DNA of 64,000 nucleotides from Planococcus citri. Lineage: Eukaryota; Arthropoda; Insecta; Hemiptera; Pseudococcidae. The notes beneath the pieces were generated by a model that worked only from the letters and a program-made list of their open reading frames with translations, had not been told where the DNA came from and did no database searches. Shown piece after piece: positions 27,301 to 38,505 of this stretch. How positions within the stretch are numbered: the stretch's first letter is position 1; every line of letters begins with the position of its first letter. The translations under genes and the position numbers were made by a program. The DNA is taken from assembly GCF_950023065.1 (NCBI RefSeq), contig NC_088677.1, forward strand, positions 63,823,469-63,887,468. Direction: 5' to 3'.

Positions 27301-29068
27301 GCAGGCAGTAAAATAGCCCGATTGGCGATTACAATACAAACCACCACAAATGGGTACATTTCGACTGATTCGTAGCTCACACAATCGTGTACTTTCATGA
27401 ATTGGGGAAGGTGGAGGGGGTGAGAGAAATGAGATTAAATTGACACGATCGTCCATATAAATATTCGTAACATTTTCAGTTAGCCTTGCTGAAAAAAAAA
27501 CAATCCAGGTGTCAAAAACGAAACGTATAGTATCGAAACCAGAAACATTACCCATCCGAACAAAATAATTTATATTCTCATCTCGCTAACGCGCTTTCGA
27601 TGTCGGGAAAAATTCGACGACAAAACGAAAGAAGAATGAAAAAAAAAAATGGTACAAAAATCAAAACCCATAAAAACATTTCTTTTTTATACTCCGAAAC
27701 GAACGTGAATAGCACAGGTCTTGGTGAAAATTGCTGACTTGGAAAAAAAAGTAAAAAAAAAGAAGAGAAACCACATATCGACATATCGTGTATTTTTCTC
27801 CTCTCCACCTCCTTCGTCGTCGATCAATCCATACTTGATTTTAAATTGGTCGACACACCGACATGACACAACGAAGTGTGAGGAAAATTCATGGCTGGTG
27901 CGGGTGCGGATGCAACAAACGTATACCGCAGCGAGCGTGTTACAACAATAAGAGTTTAATTATCATTTAATACTTTTCTATACACACACACTTGTCGATG
28001 ATGATGATGATGGTACAACGTAGTACAATACAAAACGCCTTTGTCGTACGCTTTTATGTTCGACGTTTACGCTTTAAAACGAACGATTGTGACAATAAAG
28101 TTGTCTAAACAGCTTAATCCTATTTAGCAGAATTAATTCGAAAAAGGAAAATCTTCGGGTATTAATTATCCATTGTTTATGGTATATTCGCGTCGCTCGC
28201 GAGGGTATCGATACGCCATATAGACGTCTTTCTCTCTCTCTCTGTTACTCGGCAGCGCAATAGCTTAATTGCTGAGATTCTTACGACAAAATAACACAGT
28301 CACGTCGTTTTCATTTACAGGGCTTTGCACATGAAAGAGCACCCGGACTATAAATACCGTCCACGACGAAAACCGAAGCCACTTCTGCAGCAAAAAAAGG
28401 AAACCAAATATAACGATTGTCCGGTAGATAACGTATCGTTTGCACGCAATCCTTTCTTCCCACCTCACCATTCGTTCAGCGAAACGGACTTCAAACTTTC
28501 CAGAGCTCTGTTCTCATCTCTACACTACCCATTTTATCAATCAGCGGCCAAGTTCCACCCTTCGGACGCCAGCAATTGCAAAATATCCACCGATTTCACG
28601 CTGCAAGCTTTATACGGTACGTCGTATTATTCGCAAGCTGCTGCAGCCGCTGTTGCCGCGTCTTGGCCATCTATACCAACGACCCATTGCGGCGTCTCAT
28701 GTATAAATTGCACCTCATCGTCGCCGGGCGACGAAGTCTGCAGAAAGTCGTCTCCATCGCCGGACAGATTATCCGAAAGTTCTACCTTGAAAAGACCTAT
28801 AGCTTGTTTGGTGATGAAACAGCGTGAAAATGGGTTCTCGCCTCCGGCATCGCACGTTATATGAAAACCACTCCCGGTTCTCCCCGCAGAATCCACGGTC
28901 ACGCGGGAGAACTTGGGTTCGTCAACATTCTGGCCGAGCAACTTTTCGCAGTATTGGTCAACACCGCCTTTGTCGTTCGCTACCGCAGCAGCCGCCGCCG
29001 GATTACAATCGTCCTTACATGATACTCATAATCAGCAAACGTCGCCTACGGATTTGAGTAATTCGTAA
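18391..29068 (+). CDS. Sox21: SoxB2 (Sox21-type) HMG-box transcription factor
   Basis: A group B SOX factor that binds the DNA minor groove and controls neural and stem-cell fate; group B2 members often repress. Exons: 18391-18611 and 28321-28864 (TGA), 254 aa. The HMG box runs from residue 17 ([20 protein letters not shown]) to about 88 (HMKEHPDYKYRP). The intron splits codon 74 inside the box (KRLR/ALHM). RRKPK after the box points to B2 rather than B1, which has RRKTK. The C-terminal part has an Ala tract (180-187), a Cys cluster CGVSCINC (197-204) and a Ser-rich stretch. After TGA 28862-28864 the same frame stays open for 67 codons to TAA 29066-29068 with Sox-like composition, including a second Ala tract. 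Readthrough, or removal of a 66-nt internal intron, would add it. I cannot separate Sox21a from Sox21b. Confidence 0.93.
21898..22182 (+). CDS. Possible small nested protein of unknown function
   Basis: A 94-codon uninterrupted frame lies in the Sox21 intron on the same strand. It begins MKLIRTVQPIQGKVLCLAYF, and a hydrophobic stretch through residue 28 could act as a signal peptide. Residues 34-75 are charged and predicted helical (LENRYQLDRVRLRDTQERI). The tail is Ser/Pro-rich and ends at TAA. I do not recognise it. The segment RLRDTQERITEYKNIL resembles the C-terminal half of insect CRF-like diuretic hormones in spacing, but the Gly-Lys-Arg amidation and cleavage signal is missing. A frame of this length can arise by chance in this DNA, so existence of the gene is uncertain. 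Confidence 0.25.
   Translation: MKLIRTVQPIQGKVLCLAYFCLCSLMAWSIRSNKVRSFLEQMAEKFIESLENRYQLDRVRLRDTQERITEYKNILSHVSNQSQTPYSPPSPSLL
25445..26075. mobile_element. Fold-back element, family A copy 1 (in Sox21 intron)
   Basis: The left arm contains TATTTGAGATTCGGCGTCGA and AGGTCATTGCTATC. The right arm is the near complement, with GCAATGGTCTAAGTAAACGC and AGAATCTCAAATAC. The central part is also palindromic: GCAGTAGTGCCAA near 25714 faces TTGGCACTACTGC near 25823. A second copy lies at 46225-46832. No coding frame is present. Confidence 0.75.
28865..29068 (+). other. In-frame C-terminal extension of Sox21
   Basis: This is the frame continuing past TGA 28862-28864 for 67 sense codons to TAA 29066-29068. 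It encodes STFWPSNFSQYWSTPPLSF followed by an Ala tract and a polar end (SPTDLSNS). A GT at 28824 and a strong pyrimidine-rich AG at 28889 define a possible 66-nt intron, divisible by three, whose removal would delete the TGA and keep frame. Its donor context (AGC/GTGAAA) is weak. Nonsense mutation or assembly error is also possible. Confidence 0.6.
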
Positions 29069-30160
29069 GAGCTGGTAAGTGTAGTATGTATTGGGTGCCC
29101 TTTTAATGTGGAGGCACGATATCGACAATCAAAATCTGGTTTGGTGTGATCTGCTCGGTGTATTGGTGTCAAAAAAAGAGGGCTTTGCAAATTGAAAAAC
29201 CACATATCAGCGATCGATGTTTTTAAGGGGAGAAAAAGGACAATAATTGACTACTATTTGATCAAAGAAGGGAAGAGGATGTCGGGGAATTCATAGTTTA
29301 TTGTAGAATGACAAGCAACATGAATCTGGGGTCAAAACTAAGGCAAAATTTTTCTGCATAAAAAACTTTCGAGAACGATTACGATTCAATTAAAAAACAA
29401 AAGAAAGAAGCCATAAAACAAAAAAAATGCAATAAAAGAGAAAAATGATACCAAAGAAGAACTGAAACGATATCAAGTAAGCATTCGCAAGAGGCCTCAA
29501 TTTTTCAAAAAATGTAAAAAATTGTATAAGTTGCCAAAAACGTTTCTGTTTAAACAAAATTTTAAGGGTTTTTTCTTTTTGTTGTAAATTAAAAATGGCT
29601 GACTTTTTTTTAGAAACAAATCATAAAGTTACACTTTTTTTCAGTAGCATCGGTATTCAAAAAAAAAATTCTCAAACAATTTTTTTTCCAAAAAACCCAT
29701 AATTTTTGACCCAAGCAATAAAGAAAAAAAACTTACAATTTCATTAGGTAGAAACTTTTTCTCAAATTTTTATAATTTATGCATTTTTTCCAAACATTGA
29801 AGAATTTTGAGCTTTCAGAAGATACTTACGTGATTATAATCAAAATTATTTTTTTTAAATTTCTAATAAGTATGCTCTTCAGTCCTCAAGAGACATTTTT
29901 TCGCAGTATAGGAATTCTCAAAAACTTAATTTCGTTATTTTCGACTCACCTTACCTGTATAAGTTAGAATTCCTCTACTTTCACTTTTTCAAATTGAGAG
30001 AGCAATTAAGTCGCCAGATTTAAATCTTGAAAGTCAGGAGAATGTACGTGAGCTCCATAAAGTGGACTTGATGATGTTAAAATGCGCGTAAATGAATGTT
30101 ACTTGCTTATATTAGTGATTTTCAACATGAAAAGTTGTCCAACAAATTGAAAAACAGAAC
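29069..30160 (+). other. Sox21 3' flank or 3' UTR
   Basis: A strong splice donor (CTG/GTAAGT, intron from 29075) lies six bases after the TAA. The transcript may therefore continue into a 3' UTR exon farther right. The rest is AT-rich with A- and T-runs and no recognisable gene. Confidence 0.4.
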
Positions 30161-30164
30161 AAAA

Positions 30165-30845
30165 AAGGGACAATTTCTCAAATTTTATTTGAAAGGAAGG
30201 AGGAAGGGATTCAATTATTACTATCAATTTTTTTCACTACTTAAGAAAGCATTTCGATTTTTTTTTTCAATTCAAAATTTTCAGATTTCTGATCTTTTCT
30301 CCCAAATTTATCATCACTTGAGAGAAAATTTTCAGAAAAATTTACAAAATAAAGGAAGAATAATTTGAAAAATTCAAAAATTGTCGATTTAAAATATTTT
30401 TTAAAAAAAGTCATTTTCCCAAAAATACCGCAATATTTTTCAGAAAGGGAGTCGCAAAATTTGGGTTCCATTGAAAAATAGAAAAAAAGACGAAAGCAGG
30501 ACAATTTCTCAAATTTTATTCGAATGGAAGGGGAGGGGTTCAATAATATTACAATTGATTTTTTCACTAATTCTAAGTACTTACTTACGAAAGAATTTCA
30601 ATTTTCTTCAATTCAAAATTTTCAGATGTTAAAATCCTTTCTTCAAAATTTATCACCCCTTGAAAGAAAATTTTTGGAAATTCAAATTTTCAAAATATGG
30701 GCAGAATAAATGGGAAATTCAAAAATGTTTGATTTAAAATTTAAAAAAACAAGTCATTTCCACAAAAATACCTCATTATTTTTCAGAAGAGGAAGTCTCA
30801 ACATTTTTGTTCCACGATTCCACGATTAAAAAATAGAAAAGAGTG
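30165..30845. repeat. Diverged tandem duplication, unit about 340 bp
   Basis: Two direct copies lie next to each other, 30165-30492 and 30500-30845. Both start near GGACAATTTCTCAAATTTTA and share AATTCAAAATTTTCAGAT, a CAAATTTATCA-type block, AGTCATTT and a final AAAAATAGAAAA. Many small indels separate them. ORFs on both strands reflect this AT-rich repeat. Confidence 0.7.
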
Positions 30846-33786
30846 AGTAGGTACGAAATGTCAACATCACCATTTCACGAGTTAAGTGGAGTACCAGTAT
30901 TGGGAACCTCGGGAAGGTACAGTCTATGTCTATTACATTTTTGAGCCTTCATTCGTCTCTTATCTCTTTCAAATGGAAAATCAGGAGTTGAAACAGGTGA
31001 CAAAATAATTTTCAATTCAGTTTTATAAAAATATGAAGGAAATTTCGAAATTGGTGGAAGAATGTGGGATCCATTTTCGATCACACAATACAGCTCATGT
31101 CAGTTGAATTATTGAAAGCAAATCGCAAGTGATTTTCTTGGCATAATTCTTCTACTACATATTTTACAGATTCTAAATCCCGGTTTGCCCTGCTGCTTCC
31201 ATATTTCTGAAATTTTCATAAAAATGAAATTTTTCTTCCGAATTTCATTAATTTTCGAAATTTAAATTAGAAAGTTGAACTCAGAGAGTCACTGAAACAC
31301 TGAGAAATACCGAATGGGGCGATTGCAGGTCAATATTTCAAAAACAGTACCCGCCCTCTTACCCCTCACATACCAAGATTTTTTTTTATTGGACTTTTGT
31401 AAACGTAGAAAATGTAAAAGGAACAAAAATCTCTCACACCTTTACACGTTCAAACACGCCAATCTACCAATATCGAAAAAAAAAACTTCAAGGATTCACG
31501 AGCAGGTCAATTACACCACATACCACTTGTAAAATAGACACACTGAAAATCCTAAAAATCGATCTCAAAACCTACATACGTTTTTTTTTATTACCATACA
31601 TCGTAAAAATACCCGAGCAATCGATATATTTATCATTTTTTTCACGACATAATTACCAACAATTACCTAAAATTCCAAAGAAACAGTTACATAATTAGTG
31701 TTGTAAATTTTAAGTAGGATTTAAAAAAAAACATAGAAAGGTATAAATAAATGTACATTTATTTCAAGTGCAATTTGTCTATATTTGAATCGCTATTCCT
31801 ACAGCAATATTTTGTGTATGCTTTTACAAATATAGTAATTAATATTTTGTATGTAACTATAGTTATAAAAGTATAATTTATTTGTTAAATAATGATTGTA
31901 GATTTAGTATTTCGTAGATTTTGTTTTCTTGTTACGTATATTTTGTTTCAATTTTCGATTGTATTTATTATTTTTTTTTTTCGCGGGGGGTATTATTATA
32001 TTTTGTTTTTTTCCATGAATTATAAATACGGTAATTGGTTCGAAAATGTGTCATATTTTTTTCCACCTAGTGTGAGCAGAAAATGGTGAAATTAAGTATC
32101 GAATGGAAAACCAATCACATAAAGGTACATTGTATGTATATATCTAGGCTTCTTGGGATATTCGATAATGTATCTACCTAATATAGGTTTTAAAAAAATG
32201 GGGAACTTGTAAATCACCCATCAGAAAATTTCTTTATTTTGAGAATTTGAGAGACCAAAGATACGGAAAAGAAGATTTTCGTTTATTTTGTAAATTCAAT
32301 CCTGGTTCTTGTAAGCATATTTCATAATTTCCATTTTCATAATACATGATTCTGTTCATACTAAAGTTTCAGTGATCCAGGTAGGTTAAATAGGATGTTG
32401 TGTTGTTTTGGAGCCCATATTCTTCTGGGAGTGTTTTTCTTGGTGTGTGAAATGTTGAGATGATATGAAACATTTCTGAGGAATCAGTCAATTTAAAAAA
32501 AATTGAATTTCACGCTTCTCAAAAATATTTTTCTAAAAAGGAACTGATTCATATCAGACTCACGAACAACGATTCCCTGATTCGATACAAAAAATCGACA
32601 TCATCACAGCCCACACTAGGAAAGTTAGAAATTAGACTCAAACACACAAATCATTTCAATTTTTCAATCAACTTCTCGTAAGTATACCTATCAAAAAAAA
32701 CGGTACACTCAAATCTGAGAATAAAATAACCCCTTCCTCCCCTGCTTCATTTTTCATTAACAGCAAAAATCATACTCATACACCTACAGTACACTCTCGA
32801 GCAACAAAACGTGATTAAAATAAAGATAAAAAGACTACTTTAGGTACTGTACTACACATCTCCCCGTCGTCGATCCGCGGGAAAAAAAAGAGAAATGGCA
32901 CGCGAAAATATAAAATAGTAACTCGTGGAACAATTCTGCAAAACAAAATGCATTAAATAAAAGACCATGTATATTGTACACCATAATAAAGGATATAGTA
33001 TAGAATAAGGAAAAAAATACGACAATTTATGCATTGTGGCGGTGTCTGTTGAAAAGATAAAATGGTAAAATTGGTTCGCGGTTTTACTTATAAACTGCGA
33101 ACACAAACAACGCAGAAAAAGAGGGCGGTAATGCGCGCTCCAAAATAAAGATATTACGGCCCCCTTTTTATTATATTACGAGAAGCCAGACGTCGCACGG
33201 TGAGCGGGTGAAAGTGTAGTTATCTGAAAGAGAAAGAAGAAAGAAAATAAAGGAAATGAAAAGAAAAGATAGTGTATTCCCTATTATATTCTCGAATAAT
33301 ATAGTCGTGCTGCGTTATCAGCTGTCTTCCATGCCACAATAATATAACGTTTTTCTCAACACTTTGGTCTCGTGTATTTCGTTATATATATACTGTGAAT
33401 ATTTTCCAAAATGCGTTTAACCCTGGCTTCTTCCCTTTCTTACTTCCCCCCCCCTCTTTCTCTTTTTCTTCATTTCTCTCGTCGTCGTTGTAGTATATCG
33501 TGTATAAGTATACAACACTGAAGGCAATATGTCTTTGAATTTTTTTTTTCGAACAAGGTTCAAGGGCTGCCTTTGGATTTTTTGAAGGGGGGGGGGGGAT
33601 TGATTTGTCAACTTAGTTTGAAAAATGCATTTTCCAAAATGGAACTTTTTAAATGATAATTGATTGTATATTACATCAATTTAGATGCGGAAAAATCGAA
33701 ATATCTCCGTCCCATCTCCAATCCCCATTCAAAAATGCTCGAAGAACTAAACATCGGTCATGGAGCAAAATTCTGTAAAAAATGCT
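30846..33786. other. Unassigned region, possibly including Sox21 3' UTR
   Basis: No protein gene is recognised. The part 31690-31910 is AT-rich with AATAAA and TGTA-type motifs (TGTAAATT, TGTACATT, TGTATGTAA), as often seen in 3' UTRs of regulatory genes. This could be a terminal Sox21 exon reached from the donor at 29075, but that is inference. The part 33110-33400 is CpG-richer and less repetitive. A G-run lies at about 33585-33598. Confidence 0.3.
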
Positions 33787-34572
33787 CACAAGGGAACCTT
33801 TTGAGGTGTCACACAGCACACTCCGATTTAAACGGGACCGCGATTTTTGGAAAGAGCATAGTCTAAAACCCTCAAAACCAAATTTTCAGCTGCACAAGTT
33901 CATTTTTCGATTTTTGGCGAATTTTTGAAAATTCAAAATTGACTGTTTTTGGCGATTTATGCTTTTTTTTAAAAAAAAGTACGTACTTGATTAATAAAAA
34001 TGGTCAAAATAAGTCCCAAAACTAATATTTATTACCCAAATCCAAATTTCACCATTTCCAGCCATTCTGGAGCCTCCAGCGCGATTTTTCAATTTCTCCA
34101 GAACTAACCCCCGGAGCGCAAATTCTACCATTTCCAGCCGTTTTGGAGCGAGAGTGACACCTCAAAAAACCACTCTTGAGGTGTCACTCTCAAAATCGGC
34201 TCAAATGTGGATAAACTTGTGAAACAGGTCGAGTGTAATATACAACTCGATTTTTAGCTGCCCAAATTCATATTCACGCCTTCTGGTGCAAATTCAAAAT
34301 TCTGGAGAAATTGAAAAATCGCGCTGGAGGCTCCAGAATGGCTGGAAATGGTGAAATTTGAATTTGGGACTTATTTTGACCATTTTTATTGATCAAGTAC
34401 GTACTTTTTTTCAAAAAAAAAGCATAAATCGCCAAAAACAGTCAATTTTGAATTTTCAAAAATTCGCCAAAAATCGAAAAATGAACTTGGGCAGCTGAAA
34501 ATTTGGTTTTGGGGGTTTTAGACTATGCTCTTTCCAAAAATCGCGGTCCCGTTCCAAAAGAGGTTCCCTTGT
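33787..34572. mobile_element. Large fold-back element, arms of about 300 bp
   Basis: The left arm starts near ACAAGGGAACCTTTTGAGG and the right arm ends near AGAGGTTCCCTTGT. Inner matches include GGGACCGCGATTTTTGGAAA against TTTCCAAAAATCGCGGTCCC, and TGGAGCCTCCAGCGCGATTT against AAATCGCGCTGGAGGCTCCA. A GAGGTGTCAC motif recurs near the outer end and in the loop. Arm identity is high, so this copy looks fairly young. No transposase is encoded. Confidence 0.85.
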
Positions 34573-34983
34573 CCTGTTTTTTTTTTCCAAAAAAAAACAC
34601 AATAAAAATCAGTCTTTTCAAGAGTTGTGAAAATTGCCAATAATGGTTCAAAAAAATATAAAAGCTTCTTTCTTATTCATTCAGACCCAAAATGATGACG
34701 ATTCTGGAAAAAAATTATTAGATATTTTGAATTTTTTTACATTTGAGTAGTACCCCAGCTATATATGTACCCATAAATTAATCAGATACATATTATGTAC
34801 CTAACTAAAAACATATGATAAGATAAAACTCAAAGTTACAAAAATCTTGATAACTTTGAACTTATCTGAATCAATCAAAATCAAATTGCTGTTTTTAAAT
34901 AAACATATTTTACAACAAGGCAAGGTAAGTTCAATTTTCCATTTGTATAAACTTTTTCAAAATTCAAAAATAAGCCTGTTCAA
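34573..34983 (+). other. Upstream flank of the orphan gene at 34984
   Basis: AT-rich DNA with a possible 5' UTR exon: AACAAGGCAAG followed by GTAAGTTC at about 34926 is a good donor, and AAAAATAAG near 34975 could be the acceptor just before the ATG. Nothing else is recognised. Confidence 0.25.
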
Positions 34984-35846
34984 ATGACTGCTTCAAATTT
35001 TCTGGTACCTTTCCTCTTATGTGTAAAAACAACAATCACTGTTGAGCAATTGACTTCATCGTTATCTGTAAAAGATTTTTGGAGCAAAATCTCACACTTG
35101 AATAACCTCGTGACACGATTATACGCCGAGAATAGGAAGTTATATTCGGAAATAGAAGTAAGTACCATAATCAATCATACACAAAATTTGGAATCATTCA
35201 AAATGAGAACGTGCTCGAGACCTGATTGCAATTCGATATCTGCTTCTAGCATATCCATCGCCACGCCAATTTTCGCGAATACAAAAACTTCTACGAGGCA
35301 AACATGCTGAATGTCTTACTAAACGATAAAATAATACATTCGAAGAAATATTGGGACGAAGTTGCTCTTTTCAACAACGACCCAGCGCAATATTTGAAAG
35401 CTCACAACCTCGATCAACTCGTAAAAAAAGAAACCGGTATAAACCCGAAGAAAATCAGCAAAACATTAGCTCAATGGGTATTCATACTAGACTACTTGAT
35501 TAATAAAGCAGAACCGGATGAAATAACTCACCCAGGTTTGATCGAACTCAAGAAACAAGTGATTCGAAATGATACGTCGTGGGGTGGAAATTACGTGGTA
35601 TTTGCTCATTACCTTGCGGCTGCTTTTGGGATGTCATGCGATGTAATGCATAAGGCGAAAAGCAAGGTGTTATATACCTCGACTACGTTCAAAATTTTCC
35701 ATCTTGACCATCTACAGACACCAGGGACCATGGAATCTGTGCTGGAGGAGTGTATGGATTTATTTTATCAAGTTCATCTAAAGTTTCCAATAATATTGGA
35801 TTTGGGGTACACGTTCAGCGAAAGCAGTACTCGTAGAATAGAATAG
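34984..35846 (+). CDS. Two-exon orphan protein, possibly secreted
   Basis: Exons 34984-35157 and 35250-35846 join in phase 0 (GAA/GTAAGT donor, CTTCTAG acceptor, 92-nt intron) to give 256 aa. The N-terminus MTASNFLVPFLLCVKTTITV is hydrophobic and may be a signal peptide. The rest is soluble and mixed helical, with blocks such as KKYWDEVALFNNDPAQYL and RNDTSWGGNYVVFAHYLAAA, and only two cysteines, one of them in the N-terminal stretch. I do not recognise a family. The intron matters: read without it, the first exon runs into a different frame with low-quality sequence, whereas the spliced frame is continuously protein-like. It lies between a fold-back element and two MITEs, with no related intact gene beside it. 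Function unknown; the gene model is fairly convincing. Confidence 0.6.
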
Positions 35847-36342
35847 AATCTGTGAGGAGGGTTGTTAATTTATTGTAAGTTGAAGTTGACTTAATTCCAT
35901 CTCTAACAAAATGATCATGATCATGTTATATTTTAGGTTCGTATTGCAGAAGCTCTAGTACAAGGGCGTATAAATCATGGAGCGTCATTTTACAGTGTAC
36001 ATCCTTAATATCTATAGGTATGTATTAGGTAGGTAATAACTACACGTTCGATCAGACCAAAATTTCAAAATACAGTTCTTCAAGAAAAAGTGTTTTTTGA
36101 ACTCTATTATTTCAATTTTGTGTCGAGTTGATGATGGAATTTCTGAGAGCTATTCGAAAAAACAAGTGAAAAATTGAGCTGATCGTCTTCTACTTTTTTT
36201 TCAAAATATGGAAGTGAGAGAATTCAGAAAAATAATAATAATAATAACGTCAAAACGGTTTCATTTTCGAGAGTACCTAAACTCCTAAAAAAGTGAAAAA
36301 TTATCATTTCAGTTCTACAAGTAGATATATAGTAGATATCTT
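35847..36342. other. 3' flank of the orphan gene
   Basis: AT-rich sequence with an (AAT)n patch near 36230-36245. No gene is seen. Confidence 0.4.
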
Positions 36343-36567
36343 CACGGAAAAAAAAATTAATAAAAATTACTATTTCAGTCCGGATCCCATTCAAAAATAA
36401 TAGTTATTTTTACTCAGCCAAAAAATACATTTTACCTATAGAATTAGGTAAAATTTATTACTCTCATAGTAAAATTTACTAATCTCATAGTAAAAATCGC
36501 AATATTTTTGAATGGGATCCGGTTACTGTTTGAAATAGTAAAAATTATCCATAATTTTTTTTCCGTG
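36343..36567. mobile_element. Palindromic MITE, family B copy 1
   Basis: Terminal inverted repeats start CACGGAAAAAAAAATTAATA and end as the near complement ATAATTTTTTTTCCGTG. Inner pairs include GGATCCCATTCAAAAATA against TATTTTTGAATGGGATCC. The whole element is about 225 bp and can fold into one long hairpin. A second copy lies at 37855-38090. No coding capacity. Confidence 0.9.
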
Positions 36568-37854
36568 TTGAAGACTCAAATTCTTATTTCATGTTGATAA
36601 AAAAATTAATAAAAATAACCTTCATTGGTAGGGTTTGTAAGAGAACCAAAAAGAATCAATTCCTAAAAAAGGTTGATGATTCTTCTCATTGGAATCTTGC
36701 TCTGGTTCTTGATGAGATGGTTGTTTCTTTCCCCAAAAACTCAATCAGTAGGTGCTAAATGGTTCTAAATTATTTCAAAATCTTTTTTATTTGGCGGTTC
36801 TTTTGAGATTTTTCCTTATTAGAAGTGTTCCTCACTGTCTATCGAAGTCGAAGAAGTTTTTTTCAACATTTTCAGTAAGTTTCAGGAACTCTAGCGCACA
36901 AGACGTCAAGAGATTCTAGATCTAAGTAGTTTAAAATCTAAAATGTTTTCTACTGTCTTTTGGCATCATACTCGTATGTATAAGAGATCAATTTGATTTG
37001 GATTTTCAAAACGGAAAATCGAAGAGGATTGATCCAGGATGAATAATAATAAATAAATATCGCAACCGCTGACCTTGAATTATTTCAGCCAATGGTACAC
37101 ACTCCAATAAACAATTCCGAACCGATCCAAAAAAAATCATAAGGAGGTCGTGTGTGATTGTTGAAATTGTGATTTACCTGTTCATACATCGTATTTACTT
37201 TGATAGGCCCTGACGAAGAACAGTTACTCTGGTAGGTTTTTTATTTCAAACTTGGATCATTTTTAAACAAATCTTTGTGATAACTGAGGTTCAACAGTTC
37301 GACGAATGGAAAACAAATCTAGAACAAATACGCGGGCTCTTAAAAACTGTCGAGAGACTGATTTGAATATCCCAAAATTGAAACCTTGAAACCCTGATAT
37401 TTGAGATCTTGAAGCATTTGAATTTTAATTAAAAATAATACTGTTCAATGCTGACGATCTACCTTCTTGTGGAATATCCATACTTCCTATCGCGATATTT
37501 ACGCCACTTTTGAAGTTCTGAAAAATATGATGACACAATCCCCAAGTGATATACAAAATTTCTTTCCTGATAAATTTAGGGAGGAAACCAAATTTGGGGT
37601 TGTAAAGGCAGGATTCGGCGCGCAAAGGCCCGCAAAAGCCGTTTGAAATTGAGTTTTAAATGCACTTCAGCAGCATACAGAGAACGTATATTATCGAAGG
37701 GAAAATCTGCCCTTATCGATACTGCGCTACCAGGTTATTTGTGATCGTTGTTGATTTAGCCGAAGAAGAAGGCTTATTACGTTTTCTGTGGACTTCTCCT
37801 TTCATGTCGCCCAGAGAAAAACATCACCACCTGATAAATCGGAGAATCGAGGTA
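36568..37854. other. Unassigned stretch between two MITE copies
   Basis: No supported gene. A minus-strand frame at 37425-37625 (containing FGFLPKFIRKEILYITWGLC) and a plus-strand frame at 37660-37872 are open but unrecognised. The latter runs into the MITE at 37855, so it does not end in native sequence. Confidence 0.35.
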
Positions 37855-38090
37855 CACGGAAAAAAAAATTAATAAAAATTACTATTTCAGTATAGTAACC
37901 GGATCCCATTCAAAAATAATAGTGATTTTTACTCAGCCAAAAAATACATTTTACCTATAGAATTAGGTAAAATTTATTACTCTCATAGTAAAATTTACTA
38001 ATCTCATACTTAGTAAAAATCACAATATTTTTGAATGGGATCCGGTTACTGTTTGAAATAGTAAAAATTATCCATAATTTTTTTTTCGTG
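37855..38090. mobile_element. Palindromic MITE, family B copy 2
   Basis: Same ends and internal order as the copy at 36343, about 236 bp, with a few small insertions (for example ATAGTAACC before GGATCCCATTC and CTTAG near 38010). The two copies lie 1.3 kb apart in the same orientation. Target-site duplications are not clear. Confidence 0.9.
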
Positions 38091-38505
38091 TGGCCAACCG
38101 ATATCGAAACCCTTTGAAACTACAAAAAAAAACGAGGAAAGATGAGCTTTGATGACATAGTTGTGTGCGCACTCAAACGCCCAACTCACGAATTTTGCAC
38201 CAACGCAACCCTTAGAGCGAATTTTGAACTACATTATTAGGAAGTAGATATCGGGGACTTTGATAGGTTGGGAATGTGGAGGCTAGGTTGAGGTATATCA
38301 TGCCACCGCTAACTCATTACTTTTTACTAAGCTGAATTAGCTCATTTTGAATTCCTGATATACAATTAGTTTTCCAGAGATGTTGGCTAGATGTCCGGAG
38401 CGGAATTGCCCCACCTGTCCATTACCCCATTTCTCTCATCTCTGTACTTTTAGTCCAATATTAAGATAATGTTGTAACTAACAGTTTACGAATAAATGTT
38501 ACCAG
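38091..38505. other. Flank between MITE and nuclease-like fragment
   Basis: No gene recognised. The end (AATAAATGTTACCAG at 38491-38505) looks like a splice acceptor in front of the next open frame. Confidence 0.3.

Larger units (their letters stand above)
18612..28320 (+). other. 9.7 kb intron inside the Sox21 HMG box
   Basis: The donor is AG/GTAAAT at 18612 and the acceptor TTTACAG ends at 28320. The joined codon is Arg74. The intron holds one fold-back element (25445-26075), one possible small nested ORF (21898-22182), T- and C-runs (19057-19076, 24652-24671, 25950-25960, 26398-26409), and a (GAT)n patch near 27998-28013. The last 400 bases before exon 2 are CpG-richer. Long introns in developmental regulators often hold enhancers; none can be named here. 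Confidence 0.85.

Noticed and set aside
27283..27869. Several minus-strand ORFs near the 3' end of the Sox21 intron
   Set aside because: Phe/Ser/Pro-rich frames opposite A- and C-rich DNA, with no coding evidence.
28627..28941. 104-codon minus-strand ORF opposite Sox21 exon 2
   Set aside because: It is a shadow of the real Sox21 coding frame (antisense of the Ala and Ser tracts).
30241..30567. Minus-strand ORF rich in Phe/Lys
   Set aside because: It lies across the tandem duplication at 30165-30845 and consists of AT-rich repeat sequence.
37660..37872. 70-codon ORF ending in a MITE
   Set aside because: The last codons come from the MITE at 37855. The upstream part has no recognised motif.
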